Shown here in pieces: positions 35,407 through 43,789 of a DNA stretch of 64,000 nucleotides. Below the pieces are notes generated by a model. It saw only the letters and a program-made list of their open reading frames with translations, searched no databases and was not told the origin of the DNA. The stretch is from the NCBI GenBank assembly GCA_965198895.1, contig OZ240676.1, positions 3,534,001-3,598,000 on the forward strand, written 5' to 3'. The DNA comes from LMUY01 sp965198895. Lineage in GTDB: Bacteria; Pseudomonadota; Alphaproteobacteria; Acetobacterales; Acetobacteraceae. How positions within the stretch are numbered: position 1 is the stretch's first letter; each line of letters starts with the position of its first letter. A program made the translations under genes and the position numbers.

Positions 35407-36441
35407 ATGCCGCGACACGCCTTTGCATTCACTGCCATCGCCGCGCAGGAGGAAATGAAACTGGCATTGCTGATCGCGGCGGTGGATCCGGCCGTGGGAG
35501 GCGTTCTCGTGTTCGGCGACCGCGGCACCGGCAAATCCACCGCCGTGCGCGCCCTGGCGGCATTGCTGCCGCCGATGGCCGTGGTGGCGGGCTGCCCGTA
35601 CAACTGCGACCCGGCCCGGCCCGGCCCCTGGTGCCAGGACTGCCCCGCCGGCGCGACCCGTGAAGCGGCCACGGCTCCCGTCCCGGTGGTGGATATGCCG
35701 CTGGGCGCCACGGAGGACCGCGTCGTCGGTGCGCTGGACCTGGAGAGTGCGCTGACCCGGGGGGAGAAGCGGTTCGAGCCGGGGCTGCTGGCCCGCGCCA
35801 ATCGAGGCTTCCTTTATATCGACGAGGTGAACCTGCTGGAGGACCACCTGGTCGACCTACTGATCGACGTCGCCGCCTCGGGCGAGAACGTGGTGGAGCG
35901 CGAAGGCCTCAGCGTGCGCCATCCCGCCCGCTTCGTGCTGGTCGGCAGCGGCAACCCGGAGGAGGGGGAGCTGCGGCCGCAATTGCTGGACCGGTTCGGC
36001 CTCTCGGTCGAGGTCCGCACGCCGCAGGACATACCGACCCGCATCAGCATCGTCCGCCGCCGCGACGCCTTCGAGCGTGATCCCGACAGTTTTTCCGCCG
36101 AGTGGGCCCCCGCCGAGGCACGTTTGCGGGACCAGATCATTGCCGGACGCTCGAAGCTGCCCGGCGTGGAAACCCCAGACGCCTTGCTGGATGCGGCCAC
36201 CCGGCTGTGCCTTCGCCTCGGCACCGACGGTCTTCGCGCCGAGCTGACGCTGCTGCGCGCCGCCCGCGCGCTCGCCGCGTTCGAGGGCGACGCGGAGGTG
36301 ACGCAGGCGCATCTGCTGCGCGTGGCGCCGTCTTCGCTGCGGCACAGGCTGCGCCGTGATCCGCTGGATGAAGCCGGTTCCACCGCTCGCGTGGCCCGCG
36401 CGGTCGAGGAGCAGTTCGGCCAAACGTCGAGCGATACGTGA
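35407..36441 (+). CDS. bchI: Magnesium chelatase ATPase subunit BchI
   Basis: A 344-residue AAA+ ATPase. Walker A GDRGTGKS at 37-44, Walker B GFLYIDE at 134-140, sensor GSGNPEEGELRPQLLDRFGL, and the four cysteines of CPYNC and WCQDC (63, 67, 76, 79) known from BchI. With BchD and BchH it inserts Mg2+ into protoporphyrin IX, the first committed step of bacteriochlorophyll synthesis. AAGGGG lies just upstream of the ATG at 35407. The stop overlaps the bchD GTG by four bases. BchH and other bch, crt and puf genes are not in this window, so the three genes are split from the main photosynthesis cluster or are its edge. Confidence 0.95.
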   Translation: MPRHAFAFTAIAAQEEMKLALLIAAVDPAVGGVLVFGDRGTGKSTAVRALAALLPPMAVVAGCPYNCDPARPGPWCQDCPAGATREAATAPVPVVDMPLGATEDRVVGALDLESALTRGEKRFEPGLLARANRGFLYIDEVNLLEDHLVDLLIDVAASGENVVEREGLSVRHPARFVLVGSGNPEEGELRPQLLDRFGLSVEVRTPQDIPTRISIVRRRDAFERDPDSFSAEWAPAEARLRDQIIAGRSKLPGVETPDALLDAATRLCLRLGTDGLRAELTLLRAARALAAFEGDAEVTQAHLLRVAPSSLRHRLRRDPLDEAGSTARVARAVEEQFGQTSSDT

Positions 36442-38087
36442 CGACTTGGGCGGACGCGGTCGCCGCCGCCCACTTGTTCGCCGTCGACCCCGGCGGCACG
36501 GGCGTCGCGGTACGGGCGCCTGCCGGCCCGATGCGGGAGCGATGGCTGGCGGTGCTGCGGGAAAGTCTGCCGGACGACGCGACGCTGCGCCGCGTGCCGC
36601 TCAACATCGCGGATGACCGATTGCTCGGCGGGTTGGATCTCGCGGCCACGCTCGGTGCCGGCCGGCCAGTGTTTTCCCGGGGTTTGCTGGCCGAGGCCGG
36701 GGACGGCGTGCTGATGTTCGCCATGGCCGAACGCCTGCCCGCGAGAACGGCCGCCCGGCTTGCCGCCGCGCTGGATCAGGGCGCGCAGTTCGGCACGCTG
36801 GCGCTCGACGAGGGCGCCGAAGCCGACGAACGGCCGCCGCCGGGCTTGATGGACCGGCTCGCATTCGCCGTGGTGCTGGACGATGGCGTGCCGGAGCCGG
36901 CTGACGATATACCCGACATCATTGCCGCCCGCCGCCAACTGCCGGCCGTCACGGCCAGCGATGCCGTCCTGCAAGCCCTTTGTACCACGGCCGCGGCGCT
37001 GGGCGTGGGCTCGATGCGGGCGCCGACGCTCGCGTTGCGGGCTGCCCGCGCCGCCGCCGCCCTCGCTGGACGCAGCGAGGTGTCGGCCGAAGACGCGGCG
37101 CTGGCCGCTCGGCTGGTGCTCGCCCCCCGCGCCACCCAGTTGCCCGAACCGCCCCAAGAGGAGGCGGAACCGCAACCGCAATCGGAACCAGAATCCAACG
37201 CTGACGATGGCCCGGATGACACCGGCAAGCCGCTCGAGGACCGGATCCTCGAGGCAACGCAGGCCGCGATTCCGGCCGGGTTGCTCGCGCAATTGCAGGC
37301 GCAAGCCGGGCGCGACCGCACCAAGGTCGCGGGCAAGGCAGGGGCGCTGCATCGCTCGAGCCAGCGTGGCCGCCCCGCCGGCGTGCGGACCGGCGATCCG
37401 CGGCGCGGACTCCGCCTGAACCTGATCGAAACGCTCCGGGCCGCCGCGCCTTGGCAGACCATCCGCCGGAAAGTCGCGGGCAAGATCGAGATCCGGTCCA
37501 GCGACTTCCGCGTCACCCACCTCAAGCAGCGGTCGGAGACCACCACAATTTTCGTCGTCGATGCCTCCGGCTCGGCCGCGTTGAACCGGCTCGCCGAGGC
37601 GAAGGGCGCGGTCGAACTGTTGCTCGCCGAGTGCTACGTGCGGCGCGACCGGGTCGCCGTGCTGGCCTTCCGGGGGCGCGGCGCGCAGTTGCTGCTGCCG
37701 CCAACGCGCTCGTTGGTGCGGGCCAAGCGGTCGCTGGCGGGGTTGCCCGGCGGGGGTGGCACGCCGCTGGCCGCCGGCATCGACGCCGGCGCCACGCTCG
37801 CCGCCGACGTGCAGCGCCGCGGCGGCACCGCCACGCTGGTGCTGCTGACCGATGGGCGTGCCAACGTGGCGCGGGATGGCCGCGGCAATCGCGCCCGCGC
37901 CGACGAGGAGGCGCTCGCCGCCGCCCGGTACCTGCGCGAAATCGGCGCGCGCGTGCTGCTGGTGGACACCTCACCCCGCCCGAGCGCGCCCAACGAGCGG
38001 CTGGCGATGCAGATGGGCGCGCGCTATTTGCCGTTGCCGTATGCCGATGCGGCCACCCTCTCCCGCACCGTGCAGGCGGCCCGATGA
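36438..38087 (+). CDS. bchD: Magnesium chelatase subunit BchD
   Basis: A 549-residue protein with an inactive AAA+ domain at the N-terminus (no intact Walker A), an acidic/proline-rich linker (about 235-260) and a C-terminal von Willebrand A domain. The MIDAS motif D-A-S-G-S starts at Asp375 and a second metal-site threonine occurs in GGGGTPLAAG. BchD forms a platform with BchI hexamers and contacts BchH. It starts with GTG overlapping bchI and ends overlapping bchO (ATGA). Length is normal for bacterial BchD. Confidence 0.95.
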   Translation: MTTWADAVAAAHLFAVDPGGTGVAVRAPAGPMRERWLAVLRESLPDDATLRRVPLNIADDRLLGGLDLAATLGAGRPVFSRGLLAEAGDGVLMFAMAERLPARTAARLAAALDQGAQFGTLALDEGAEADERPPPGLMDRLAFAVVLDDGVPEPADDIPDIIAARRQLPAVTASDAVLQALCTTAAALGVGSMRAPTLALRAARAAAALAGRSEVSAEDAALAARLVLAPRATQLPEPPQEEAEPQPQSEPESNADDGPDDTGKPLEDRILEATQAAIPAGLLAQLQAQAGRDRTKVAGKAGALHRSSQRGRPAGVRTGDPRRGLRLNLIETLRAAAPWQTIRRKVAGKIEIRSSDFRVTHLKQRSETTTIFVVDASGSAALNRLAEAKGAVELLLAECYVRRDRVAVLAFRGRGAQLLLPPTRSLVRAKRSLAGLPGGGGTPLAAGIDAGATLAADVQRRGGTATLVLLTDGRANVARDGRGNRARADEEALAAARYLREIGARVLLVDTSPRPSAPNERLAMQMGARYLPLPYADAATLSRTVQAAR

Positions 38088-38950
38088 GCGGCCGCCCGCA
38101 AGATCGCCTGCCCGCCGACTGGCCAAACCGGGGTGTCAGCCGGTTCGTCCGCGCCGCCGGGTTGAACTGGCACGTGCAGGTCATGGGCAGCGGCCCGGTG
38201 ATGCTGATGCTGCACGGCACGGGGGCCGCCACGCATTCCTGGCGGGACCTGATGCCGTCGCTGGCCCGGCATTTCACGGTGGTGGCTCCCGATCTGCCGG
38301 GCCACGGCTTCACCGAGGCACCAGCTTTGCGCCGACTGTCGCTGCCGGGCATGGCCAAGGCGCTGCAATCCTTGCTGCGCACGTTGGACATGCAGCCGGA
38401 CGTCGCGGTCGGGCATTCGGCCGGCGCCGCCATCGTGCTGCGGATGTGCTTGGACGGGATGATCCAGCCGCGTCTCGCGGTCGGCCTGAATGCGGCACTA
38501 ATGCCATGGGGCGGTGCCGCCGGGCAGGTGTTCTCGCCGTTGGCCAAGTTCCTGGTCGGCGTGCCCGGCGTGCCGCAGATCTTCGCCTGGCGCGCCCGGG
38601 ACATGGCGATGATCCAGAAATTGCTGTCCGGCACCGGATCCAAGATCGATGCACGTGGGGCGGCGCTGTATGCCAGGGTCGTGCGCGAGCCTTCCCACGC
38701 CGCCGCGGCCCTTGGCATGATGGCGTATTGGGACCTGAACCCGCTGGTCCGCGACCTGCCGCGTCTGGTGCCAAAACTGCTGCTGATCGTGGGGGAGGGG
38801 GACCGCGCCATCCCCCCGGAGGGTGCGGCCAAGGTGGCGGCGATGGTGCCGGGTGCCACGGTGGCGAGCCTGCCAGGCCTGGGCCATCTGGCGCATGAGG
38901 AAGACCCGGCGCGCACCGCCGACCTGATCCTGGCCGCGGCCGGACCGTGA
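38084..38950 (+). CDS. bchO: BchO, alpha/beta hydrolase linked to Mg-chelatase
   Basis: A 288-residue alpha/beta-fold protein usually encoded next to bchID and called a putative magnesium chelatase accessory protein. LMLHGTGAATHSWRDLMP holds the oxyanion region, VAVGHSAGAAIVLRM the nucleophile elbow, LIVGEGDRAIPP the acid and GLGHLAHEE the final histidine. The biochemical role is unproven in the family. It overlaps bchD at the 5' end and the DUF3422 gene at the 3' end by four bases each, so four genes are translated as a coupled set. Confidence 0.93.
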   Translation: MSGRPQDRLPADWPNRGVSRFVRAAGLNWHVQVMGSGPVMLMLHGTGAATHSWRDLMPSLARHFTVVAPDLPGHGFTEAPALRRLSLPGMAKALQSLLRTLDMQPDVAVGHSAGAAIVLRMCLDGMIQPRLAVGLNAALMPWGGAAGQVFSPLAKFLVGVPGVPQIFAWRARDMAMIQKLLSGTGSKIDARGAALYARVVREPSHAAAALGMMAYWDLNPLVRDLPRLVPKLLLIVGEGDRAIPPEGAAKVAAMVPGATVASLPGLGHLAHEEDPARTADLILAAAGP

Positions 38951-40230
38951 CGAGCCCTCGTCTGCCGCCCAACTATCCGCTGCGCCTCCAGCTCAACAAC
39001 GAGGTGCATGCCCGCCCGCCCGAGCCGCTCACCGCACCGTCCCGCCTGTCCTACCTGGCCCTGGTCAGCGACCCGGCCAAGCGCGAGGCGCAATGGGAGG
39101 CTTTGTGCGGCCTGCTCGAGCGCTGCGGTGCGCCGGCGCCGATCCAGGCCAACCACTACAGCGGCGACCTCGGCCCGTTCCGGCTGAAATGGGAGCGCCA
39201 TACCGAATTCGTCCGCTACACCTTCATCCAGGACGCCGGGATGGAGGCACCGTTCAGCCAGCCCGTGATCGACGCCGTGCCCTCCGACTGGCTCGACGCG
39301 CTGCCCGGCGAGTTGATGGTGGCGGCGCACGTGGCTTTCCTCCCGGCCACGCAGGAAGCCGGGCTGGAACTCGCCTCCGCGCACTTCCCGCGCGCAACCC
39401 TGGTCGGCGCGGATGTGCTGGATCGGGCCGCCTCCGCCTTCACCGATTTCCGCATCGGGCTGGACGGCTACACGCGTTTCGTGGTGCAGGACCGGAGCAT
39501 GACGCCGTGGCAGGCCGGCCGCGTGGTGCAGAGCCTGCTGGAGATCGAGACCTACCGCATGATGGCGCTGCTGGCGCTGCCGGTAGCGCAGCAATTGGCG
39601 GTTCCGGTTGCGCAATGGGATGCCGAGGCCGCGCAGATCACGGCGGCCATGGTCAGCTCCGGCGATGCCGACGAGCCGGAATTGTTGGACCGCCTGACCC
39701 GCCTGGCCGCCTCCATCGATAGCCGGCAGGCGGACACGCTGTACCGGTTCAGCGCCGCCGCCGCTTACGACGAACTGGTGCAGCAGCGCATCCACGATCT
39801 GCGGGAGCTCCGCATCACCGGGTTGCAGACCCTGCAGGAGTTCACCGAGCGCCGCATGGCGCCCGCCATGGCCACCTGCCGCTCCGTCGCCCGCCGCCAG
39901 CAGGATCTGTCGCTGCGGGTCGCCCGCGCGACGCAGTTGCTGGCAACCCGCGTGGGCGTCACGCGGGAGCGGCAGAACCAGGCGCTGCTGGAGGCGATGA
40001 ACCGCCGCACCCGCTTGCAGCTTCGGCTGCAATCGACGGTGGAAACGCTCTCGATCGCGGCGGTGACGTACTACGCGGTCGGGCTGGTCGGCCATCTCGC
40101 GGAGGGCTTGCACGAAGCGGGGCTGCGCATTTCGCCGCCGATCGCGATGGCGGTGTCGATCCCGATCGTCGCCGGGCTGATCGCGCTCATCTTGCGGCGG
40201 GTACGCCGGGCCGTCGCGAAGGATCACTGA
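38947..40230 (+). CDS. DUF3422 family membrane-anchored protein
   Basis: A 427-residue DUF3422 protein, recognised by the N-terminal LNNEVHARP block and FVRYTFI strand. The central part is helical with probable coiled coil (RVARATQLLATRVGV region), and the C-terminus has two membrane helices (AAVTYYAVGLVGHLA and PPIAMAVSIPIVAGLIALIL) ending in a basic tail. Function is not known. Its GTG overlaps the bchO stop, which ties it to chlorophyll biosynthesis here, although DUF3422 proteins also occur in non-phototrophs as far as I recall. Confidence 0.85.
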   Translation: MTSPRLPPNYPLRLQLNNEVHARPPEPLTAPSRLSYLALVSDPAKREAQWEALCGLLERCGAPAPIQANHYSGDLGPFRLKWERHTEFVRYTFIQDAGMEAPFSQPVIDAVPSDWLDALPGELMVAAHVAFLPATQEAGLELASAHFPRATLVGADVLDRAASAFTDFRIGLDGYTRFVVQDRSMTPWQAGRVVQSLLEIETYRMMALLALPVAQQLAVPVAQWDAEAAQITAAMVSSGDADEPELLDRLTRLAASIDSRQADTLYRFSAAAAYDELVQQRIHDLRELRITGLQTLQEFTERRMAPAMATCRSVARRQQDLSLRVARATQLLATRVGVTRERQNQALLEAMNRRTRLQLRLQSTVETLSIAAVTYYAVGLVGHLAEGLHEAGLRISPPIAMAVSIPIVAGLIALILRRVRRAVAKDH

Positions 40231-40497
40231 TTGGTTGCCTGGATCACGAGCGGCCGCGTGTTGGACCTGATCCTGATCGGCATGGCACTGGAGGGCGCGG
40301 TGCTGGTGATGGTGTGGCGCATGTCCAGGCGCGGCATCGCACCGATCGACCTGCTGCCGAACTTGTTCTCGGGCATGTGCCTGTTGGCTGCCATGCGGGC
40401 GGGGCTGGCGGGGGCCTGGTGGGGCTGGCTGTCGCTGCCGCTGCTCGGGGCGTTGCTATTCCACGTCGGCGACCTGACACGGCGGTGGCGCCGATAA
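40231..40497 (+). CDS. Small three-helix membrane protein
   Basis: An 88-residue hydrophobic protein starting with TTG directly after the DUF3422 stop codon, without a spacer. It has about three membrane segments (VLDLILIGMALEGAVLVMVW, LLPNLFSGMCLLAAMRAGLAG, GWLSLPLLGALLFHVG) and a basic end. I recognise no family. The abutting position suggests translational re-initiation after DUF3422 and a shared membrane function. It converges with serS. Confidence 0.55.
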   Translation: MVAWITSGRVLDLILIGMALEGAVLVMVWRMSRRGIAPIDLLPNLFSGMCLLAAMRAGLAGAWWGWLSLPLLGALLFHVGDLTRRWRR

Positions 40498-40525
40498 CGA
40501 AGACAGCGAATGCGATCGCCCCGCC

Positions 40526-41806
40526 TCAAGCAGCGGAGGAGCGCTCTCCAACGCGGTCCATCCCCGCCATGTACGGCCGCAGCACCTCCGGCACCGTGAT
40601 CGACCCGTCCGGTTGCTGATACGTCTCCATCACCGCGATCAGCGCCCGCCCGACCGCAACCCCGGAGCCGTTCAGCGAGTGCACGAAGTCCGGCTTGCCC
40701 TCCGGCGGGCGATACCGTGCGTTCATCCGCCGGGCCTGGAAGGCGCGCGTGTTGGAGCACGAGCTGATCTCCCGCCACGCTCCCTGGCCTGGCAGCCACA
40801 CCTCGAGATCGAACGTCTTGGCGGCGCCGAAGCCAGTATCCCCGGCGCACAGCAGCATGCGGCGATACGGCAGGCCCAGTCGCTCCAGCACCGTCTCGGC
40901 ACACCGGGTCATGCGCTCGTGCTCGGCGTCGGACTCCTGTGGGCGGGTGATGGAGACCAGCTCGACCTTGCGGAACTGATGTTGCCGCAGCATGCCGCGG
41001 GTGTCCCGTCCGGCCGACCCGGCTTCGGAGCGGAAACAATCGGTAAGCGCCACCATGCGCAGCGGCAGCTTCGCCTCCGGCACGATCTCGCCAGCCACCA
41101 TGTTGGTCAACGGTACCTCGGCGGTCGGGATCAGCCAGCGCCCGTCGGTGGTACGGAACATGTCCTCCACGAACTTCGGCAGTTGGTTCGAGCCATACGC
41201 CGTCGCGTCGTTCACCAGCAGTGGGACGGCGGTTTCCTCGTAGCCGTGCTCGGCCACGTGCAGGTCGATCATCCACTGGCCGAGCGCGCGCTCCATCCGG
41301 GCCAGCGCCCCCCGCAGCACGGTGAAGCGGGAGCCGGCGAGCTTGGTGGCGGCGGCGAAATCCATCAGGCCGAGTGTTTCGCCCAACTCGAAATGTTGCT
41401 GCGCCACGGTGAGCGCGGCGGGGCTGCCGACCTGCTTCTCCTCGACATTGGCCGCCTCGTCCGCGCCATCCGGGACGTCGGGATCGAGCACGTTCGGCAG
41501 GCTGGCGAGCCGCGCCTGGATATCCGCCTCCGCCGCCGCGGCGCGCGTTTCGAGGTCGGTCATGTCGTCGCGCAACGCCGCCGCCTCCGCCTCGAGCGCC
41601 GCGCTGTCGGCGCCGGTGCGGCGGAGTTGGCCGATCTGCTTGGCGAGCGCGTTGCGCCGGGCCTGGCGCTCGCCCAACTCGGTCAGTGCGGACCGGCGCT
41701 CGCTGTCGGTCGCCACGAGGCCGGCGGCGACCGGCGACACGCTGCGCCGGGCCATGGCCTGGTCGAACAGCGCGGGGTCGTCACGGATCGCCCGTATGTC
41801 GTGCAT
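40526..41806 (-). CDS. serS: Seryl-tRNA synthetase
   Basis: A 426-residue class II synthetase that charges tRNA-Ser. The N-terminal coiled-coil arm that grips the tRNA long variable arm lies at about 30-100, and the catalytic domain carries TAEVPLTNM, CFRSEAGSAGRDTRGMLRQHQF (motif 2), EISSCSNTRAFQARRM and NGSGVAVGRALIAVMET (motif 3). Start: GTG-ATG in tandem; the ATG at 41806 gives the family-typical MHDIRAIRDDP. Complete and standard length. Confidence 0.97.
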   Translation of the reverse strand: MHDIRAIRDDPALFDQAMARRSVSPVAAGLVATDSERRSALTELGERQARRNALAKQIGQLRRTGADSAALEAEAAALRDDMTDLETRAAAAEADIQARLASLPNVLDPDVPDGADEAANVEEKQVGSPAALTVAQQHFELGETLGLMDFAAATKLAGSRFTVLRGALARMERALGQWMIDLHVAEHGYEETAVPLLVNDATAYGSNQLPKFVEDMFRTTDGRWLIPTAEVPLTNMVAGEIVPEAKLPLRMVALTDCFRSEAGSAGRDTRGMLRQHQFRKVELVSITRPQESDAEHERMTRCAETVLERLGLPYRRMLLCAGDTGFGAAKTFDLEVWLPGQGAWREISSCSNTRAFQARRMNARYRPPEGKPDFVHSLNGSGVAVGRALIAVMETYQQPDGSITVPEVLRPYMAGMDRVGERSSAA

Positions 41807-41855
41807 CACAGTACCTCTTGGCTGACCCGGCGTTAGAACCGCGGGGCGGGCCGGG

Positions 41856-42596
41856 TCAAGCCAGCAACGGCGTCACCAGCGCGTGCAGCACCGCCCGATC
41901 GCCGGGCCGGGACAGGCGGTGCTCGCCATCCTTCACCAACACGACCTGCACATCCTCGCCCGTCAGACGCTGCGCCAGGCGGAGCGACGTCTCCCACGGC
42001 ACGTCCGCATCGGCCTGGCCGTGCAGCAGGCGGACGGGGCAGGCGAGGGGGATCGGCGCGCCCATCAGCAGATGCTGGCGGCCGTCCTCGATCAGCGCGC
42101 GGGTGATGGGCGTCGGTTCGCCATAGGGGCTGGGGATGTGCAGCACGCCGTCCCGCTCCAGCGTGGCGCGTTCGGCGGGCAGCATCGACTCCCACATCAG
42201 CGCCTCGGTGAAATCCGGCGCCGCGGCCACGCCGACGAACCCGGCCATGCGGCCGGGCCGGGCGAGGGCGGCGAGCAGGCCGATCCAGCCGCCCATGGAG
42301 GAGCCGACCAGCACCAACGGCCCCGCAGTCAGCCCGTCGATGGCGGCCAGCGCATCGGCCGCCCAGCGCCCGATGGTGCCGTCGGTGAAGGTGCCGCCGC
42401 TGGCGCCGTGGCCGGAATAGTCGAACAGCAGCACGGCCTGCCCGCGCTCCTGGCACAGCGCGGCGAGGGCGGTGGCCTTGTCCCCGGTCATGTCGCTGCC
42501 GAAGCCGGGCAGGAACACCAGCGTCGGCCCCCGCCCGCCCAGGCGCTGCCACGCCAGATCCGTACCGGCCCCGTTATCGATGCGACCCCGTTCCAT
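41856..42596 (-). CDS. Alpha/beta hydrolase (small serine hydrolase)
   Basis: A 246-residue alpha/beta hydrolase. LVFLPGFGSDMTGDKA has the oxyanion region, VGSSMGGWIGLLAA the nucleophile elbow (G-S-S-M-G), LLHGQADADVPWE the acid and KDGEHRLSRPGD the histidine. The pattern resembles small esterases/thioesterases of the ABHD10-like group. It lies upstream of serS on the same strand (49-base gap) and is divergent from the GT4 gene at 42640. Substrate unknown. Confidence 0.82.
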   Translation of the reverse strand: MERGRIDNGAGTDLAWQRLGGRGPTLVFLPGFGSDMTGDKATALAALCQERGQAVLLFDYSGHGASGGTFTDGTIGRWAADALAAIDGLTAGPLVLVGSSMGGWIGLLAALARPGRMAGFVGVAAAPDFTEALMWESMLPAERATLERDGVLHIPSPYGEPTPITRALIEDGRQHLLMGAPIPLACPVRLLHGQADADVPWETSLRLAQRLTGEDVQVVLVKDGEHRLSRPGDRAVLHALVTPLLA

Positions 42597-42639
42597 CCAG
42601 CCACTCCCGTCCCAACGCGTTCTCGTATACTGTAAAACC

Positions 42640-43779
42640 ATGTCCGAAGATTTGAGCCTCACCGTGCTGCAAGTCCTCCCCGCCCTGGAAACGGGCGGTG
42701 TGGAGCGCGGCACCGTGGAGATGGTGCAGGCCATCGTTCGCGCCGGCGGCAACGCCCTGGTGGCGAGCGCGGGCGGCCGGTTGGTCGCCGCGGTGGAGCG
42801 GGCGGGCGGCACCCACATCACGCTGCAACTGGCCTCCAAGAACCCCGCGCGCATCTGGCGCAACGCGGCCCGGCTGGCCTTCCTGATCCGCGCCGCGGAG
42901 GTGGACATCGTGCACGCCCGCTCCCGCGCGCCGGCCTGGTCCGCCTGGCTCGCCTGCCGCAAGACGGGCGCGCGGTTCGTGACCACCTGGCACGGCGTGT
43001 ATAAGGAAAACGCGCCGGGCAAGCGCCGCTACAACGCGGTGATGGCGCGGGGCGAACGGATCATCGCCATCAGCCAGTTCGTCGCCGCCAAGCTGAAGGC
43101 GCGCCACCACGTCGACCCGGCCCGGCTGCGCGTCATCCCCCGCGGCGTCGACACCGCGATCTTCGACCCGGCCGCCGTCACCGGCGACCGCATGGCCCGC
43201 CTGGCCAATCAGTGGCGCCTGCCCGACGGCGCCTCCACCATCATGCTGCCCGCGCGGCTGACCCGGTGGAAGGGCCAGTCCGTCATGCTGGAGGCGATGG
43301 CCCGGCTGGAGCGGCAGGATGTCTGCCTCGTGCTGGTCGGCGCCGAACAAGGCCGCGCCCGCTACCGCCGCGAGCTACTGGCTCGGGCCGAGGCGCTCGG
43401 CCTGTCCGAACGCGTGCGCCTGGTCGGCCATTGCGAGGACATGCCGGCCGCGTTGATGCTGGCCGACATCGTGGTCAACCCCTCGGTCGAGCCCGAGCCG
43501 TTCGGCCGCACCGTGATCGAGGCACAGGCCATGGGCCGCCCTGTGGTGGTCAGCGACGCCGGCGGGACCGCCGAAACGGTGGAGCACGGCGTCACTGGCT
43601 GGCGCGTCCGCCCCGGCGACCCGGGCGCCCTGGCGGCGACGCTGGACGTGATCCTGCGACTCGACCCGGCGGAGCGTGCGGCCTTCGGCGCCCAGGCGCG
43701 GGCGAGCGTGTGCATCCACTACACCACCGCCGCGATGCAGCAGGCCACGCTGGAGGTATACCGCGAGTTGTTGGCGTGA
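42640..43779 (+). CDS. Glycosyltransferase family 4
   Basis: A 379-residue GT-B glycosyltransferase. The N-terminal domain has LPALETGGVERGTVEM, HARSRAPAWSAW and TTWHGVYKEN; the C-terminal domain has LPARLTRWKGQSVML, LVLVGAEQGRARYRREL and the E-x7-E block in PSVEPEPFGRTVIEAQAMGRPVV (read as two halves). Likely a lipopolysaccharide-core type transferase, since it is followed 10 bases later by a heptosyltransferase-type GT9. Only 43 bases separate it from the divergent hydrolase. Confidence 0.9.
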   Translation: MSEDLSLTVLQVLPALETGGVERGTVEMVQAIVRAGGNALVASAGGRLVAAVERAGGTHITLQLASKNPARIWRNAARLAFLIRAAEVDIVHARSRAPAWSAWLACRKTGARFVTTWHGVYKENAPGKRRYNAVMARGERIIAISQFVAAKLKARHHVDPARLRVIPRGVDTAIFDPAAVTGDRMARLANQWRLPDGASTIMLPARLTRWKGQSVMLEAMARLERQDVCLVLVGAEQGRARYRRELLARAEALGLSERVRLVGHCEDMPAALMLADIVVNPSVEPEPFGRTVIEAQAMGRPVVVSDAGGTAETVEHGVTGWRVRPGDPGALAATLDVILRLDPAERAAFGAQARASVCIHYTTAAMQQATLEVYRELLA

Positions 43780-43789
43780 GACCCCCGCC

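Noticed and set aside
35814..37520. A 568-codon minus-strand frame across bchI and bchD
   Set aside because: It is the shadow of two strongly conserved genes and shows no homology-like motifs.
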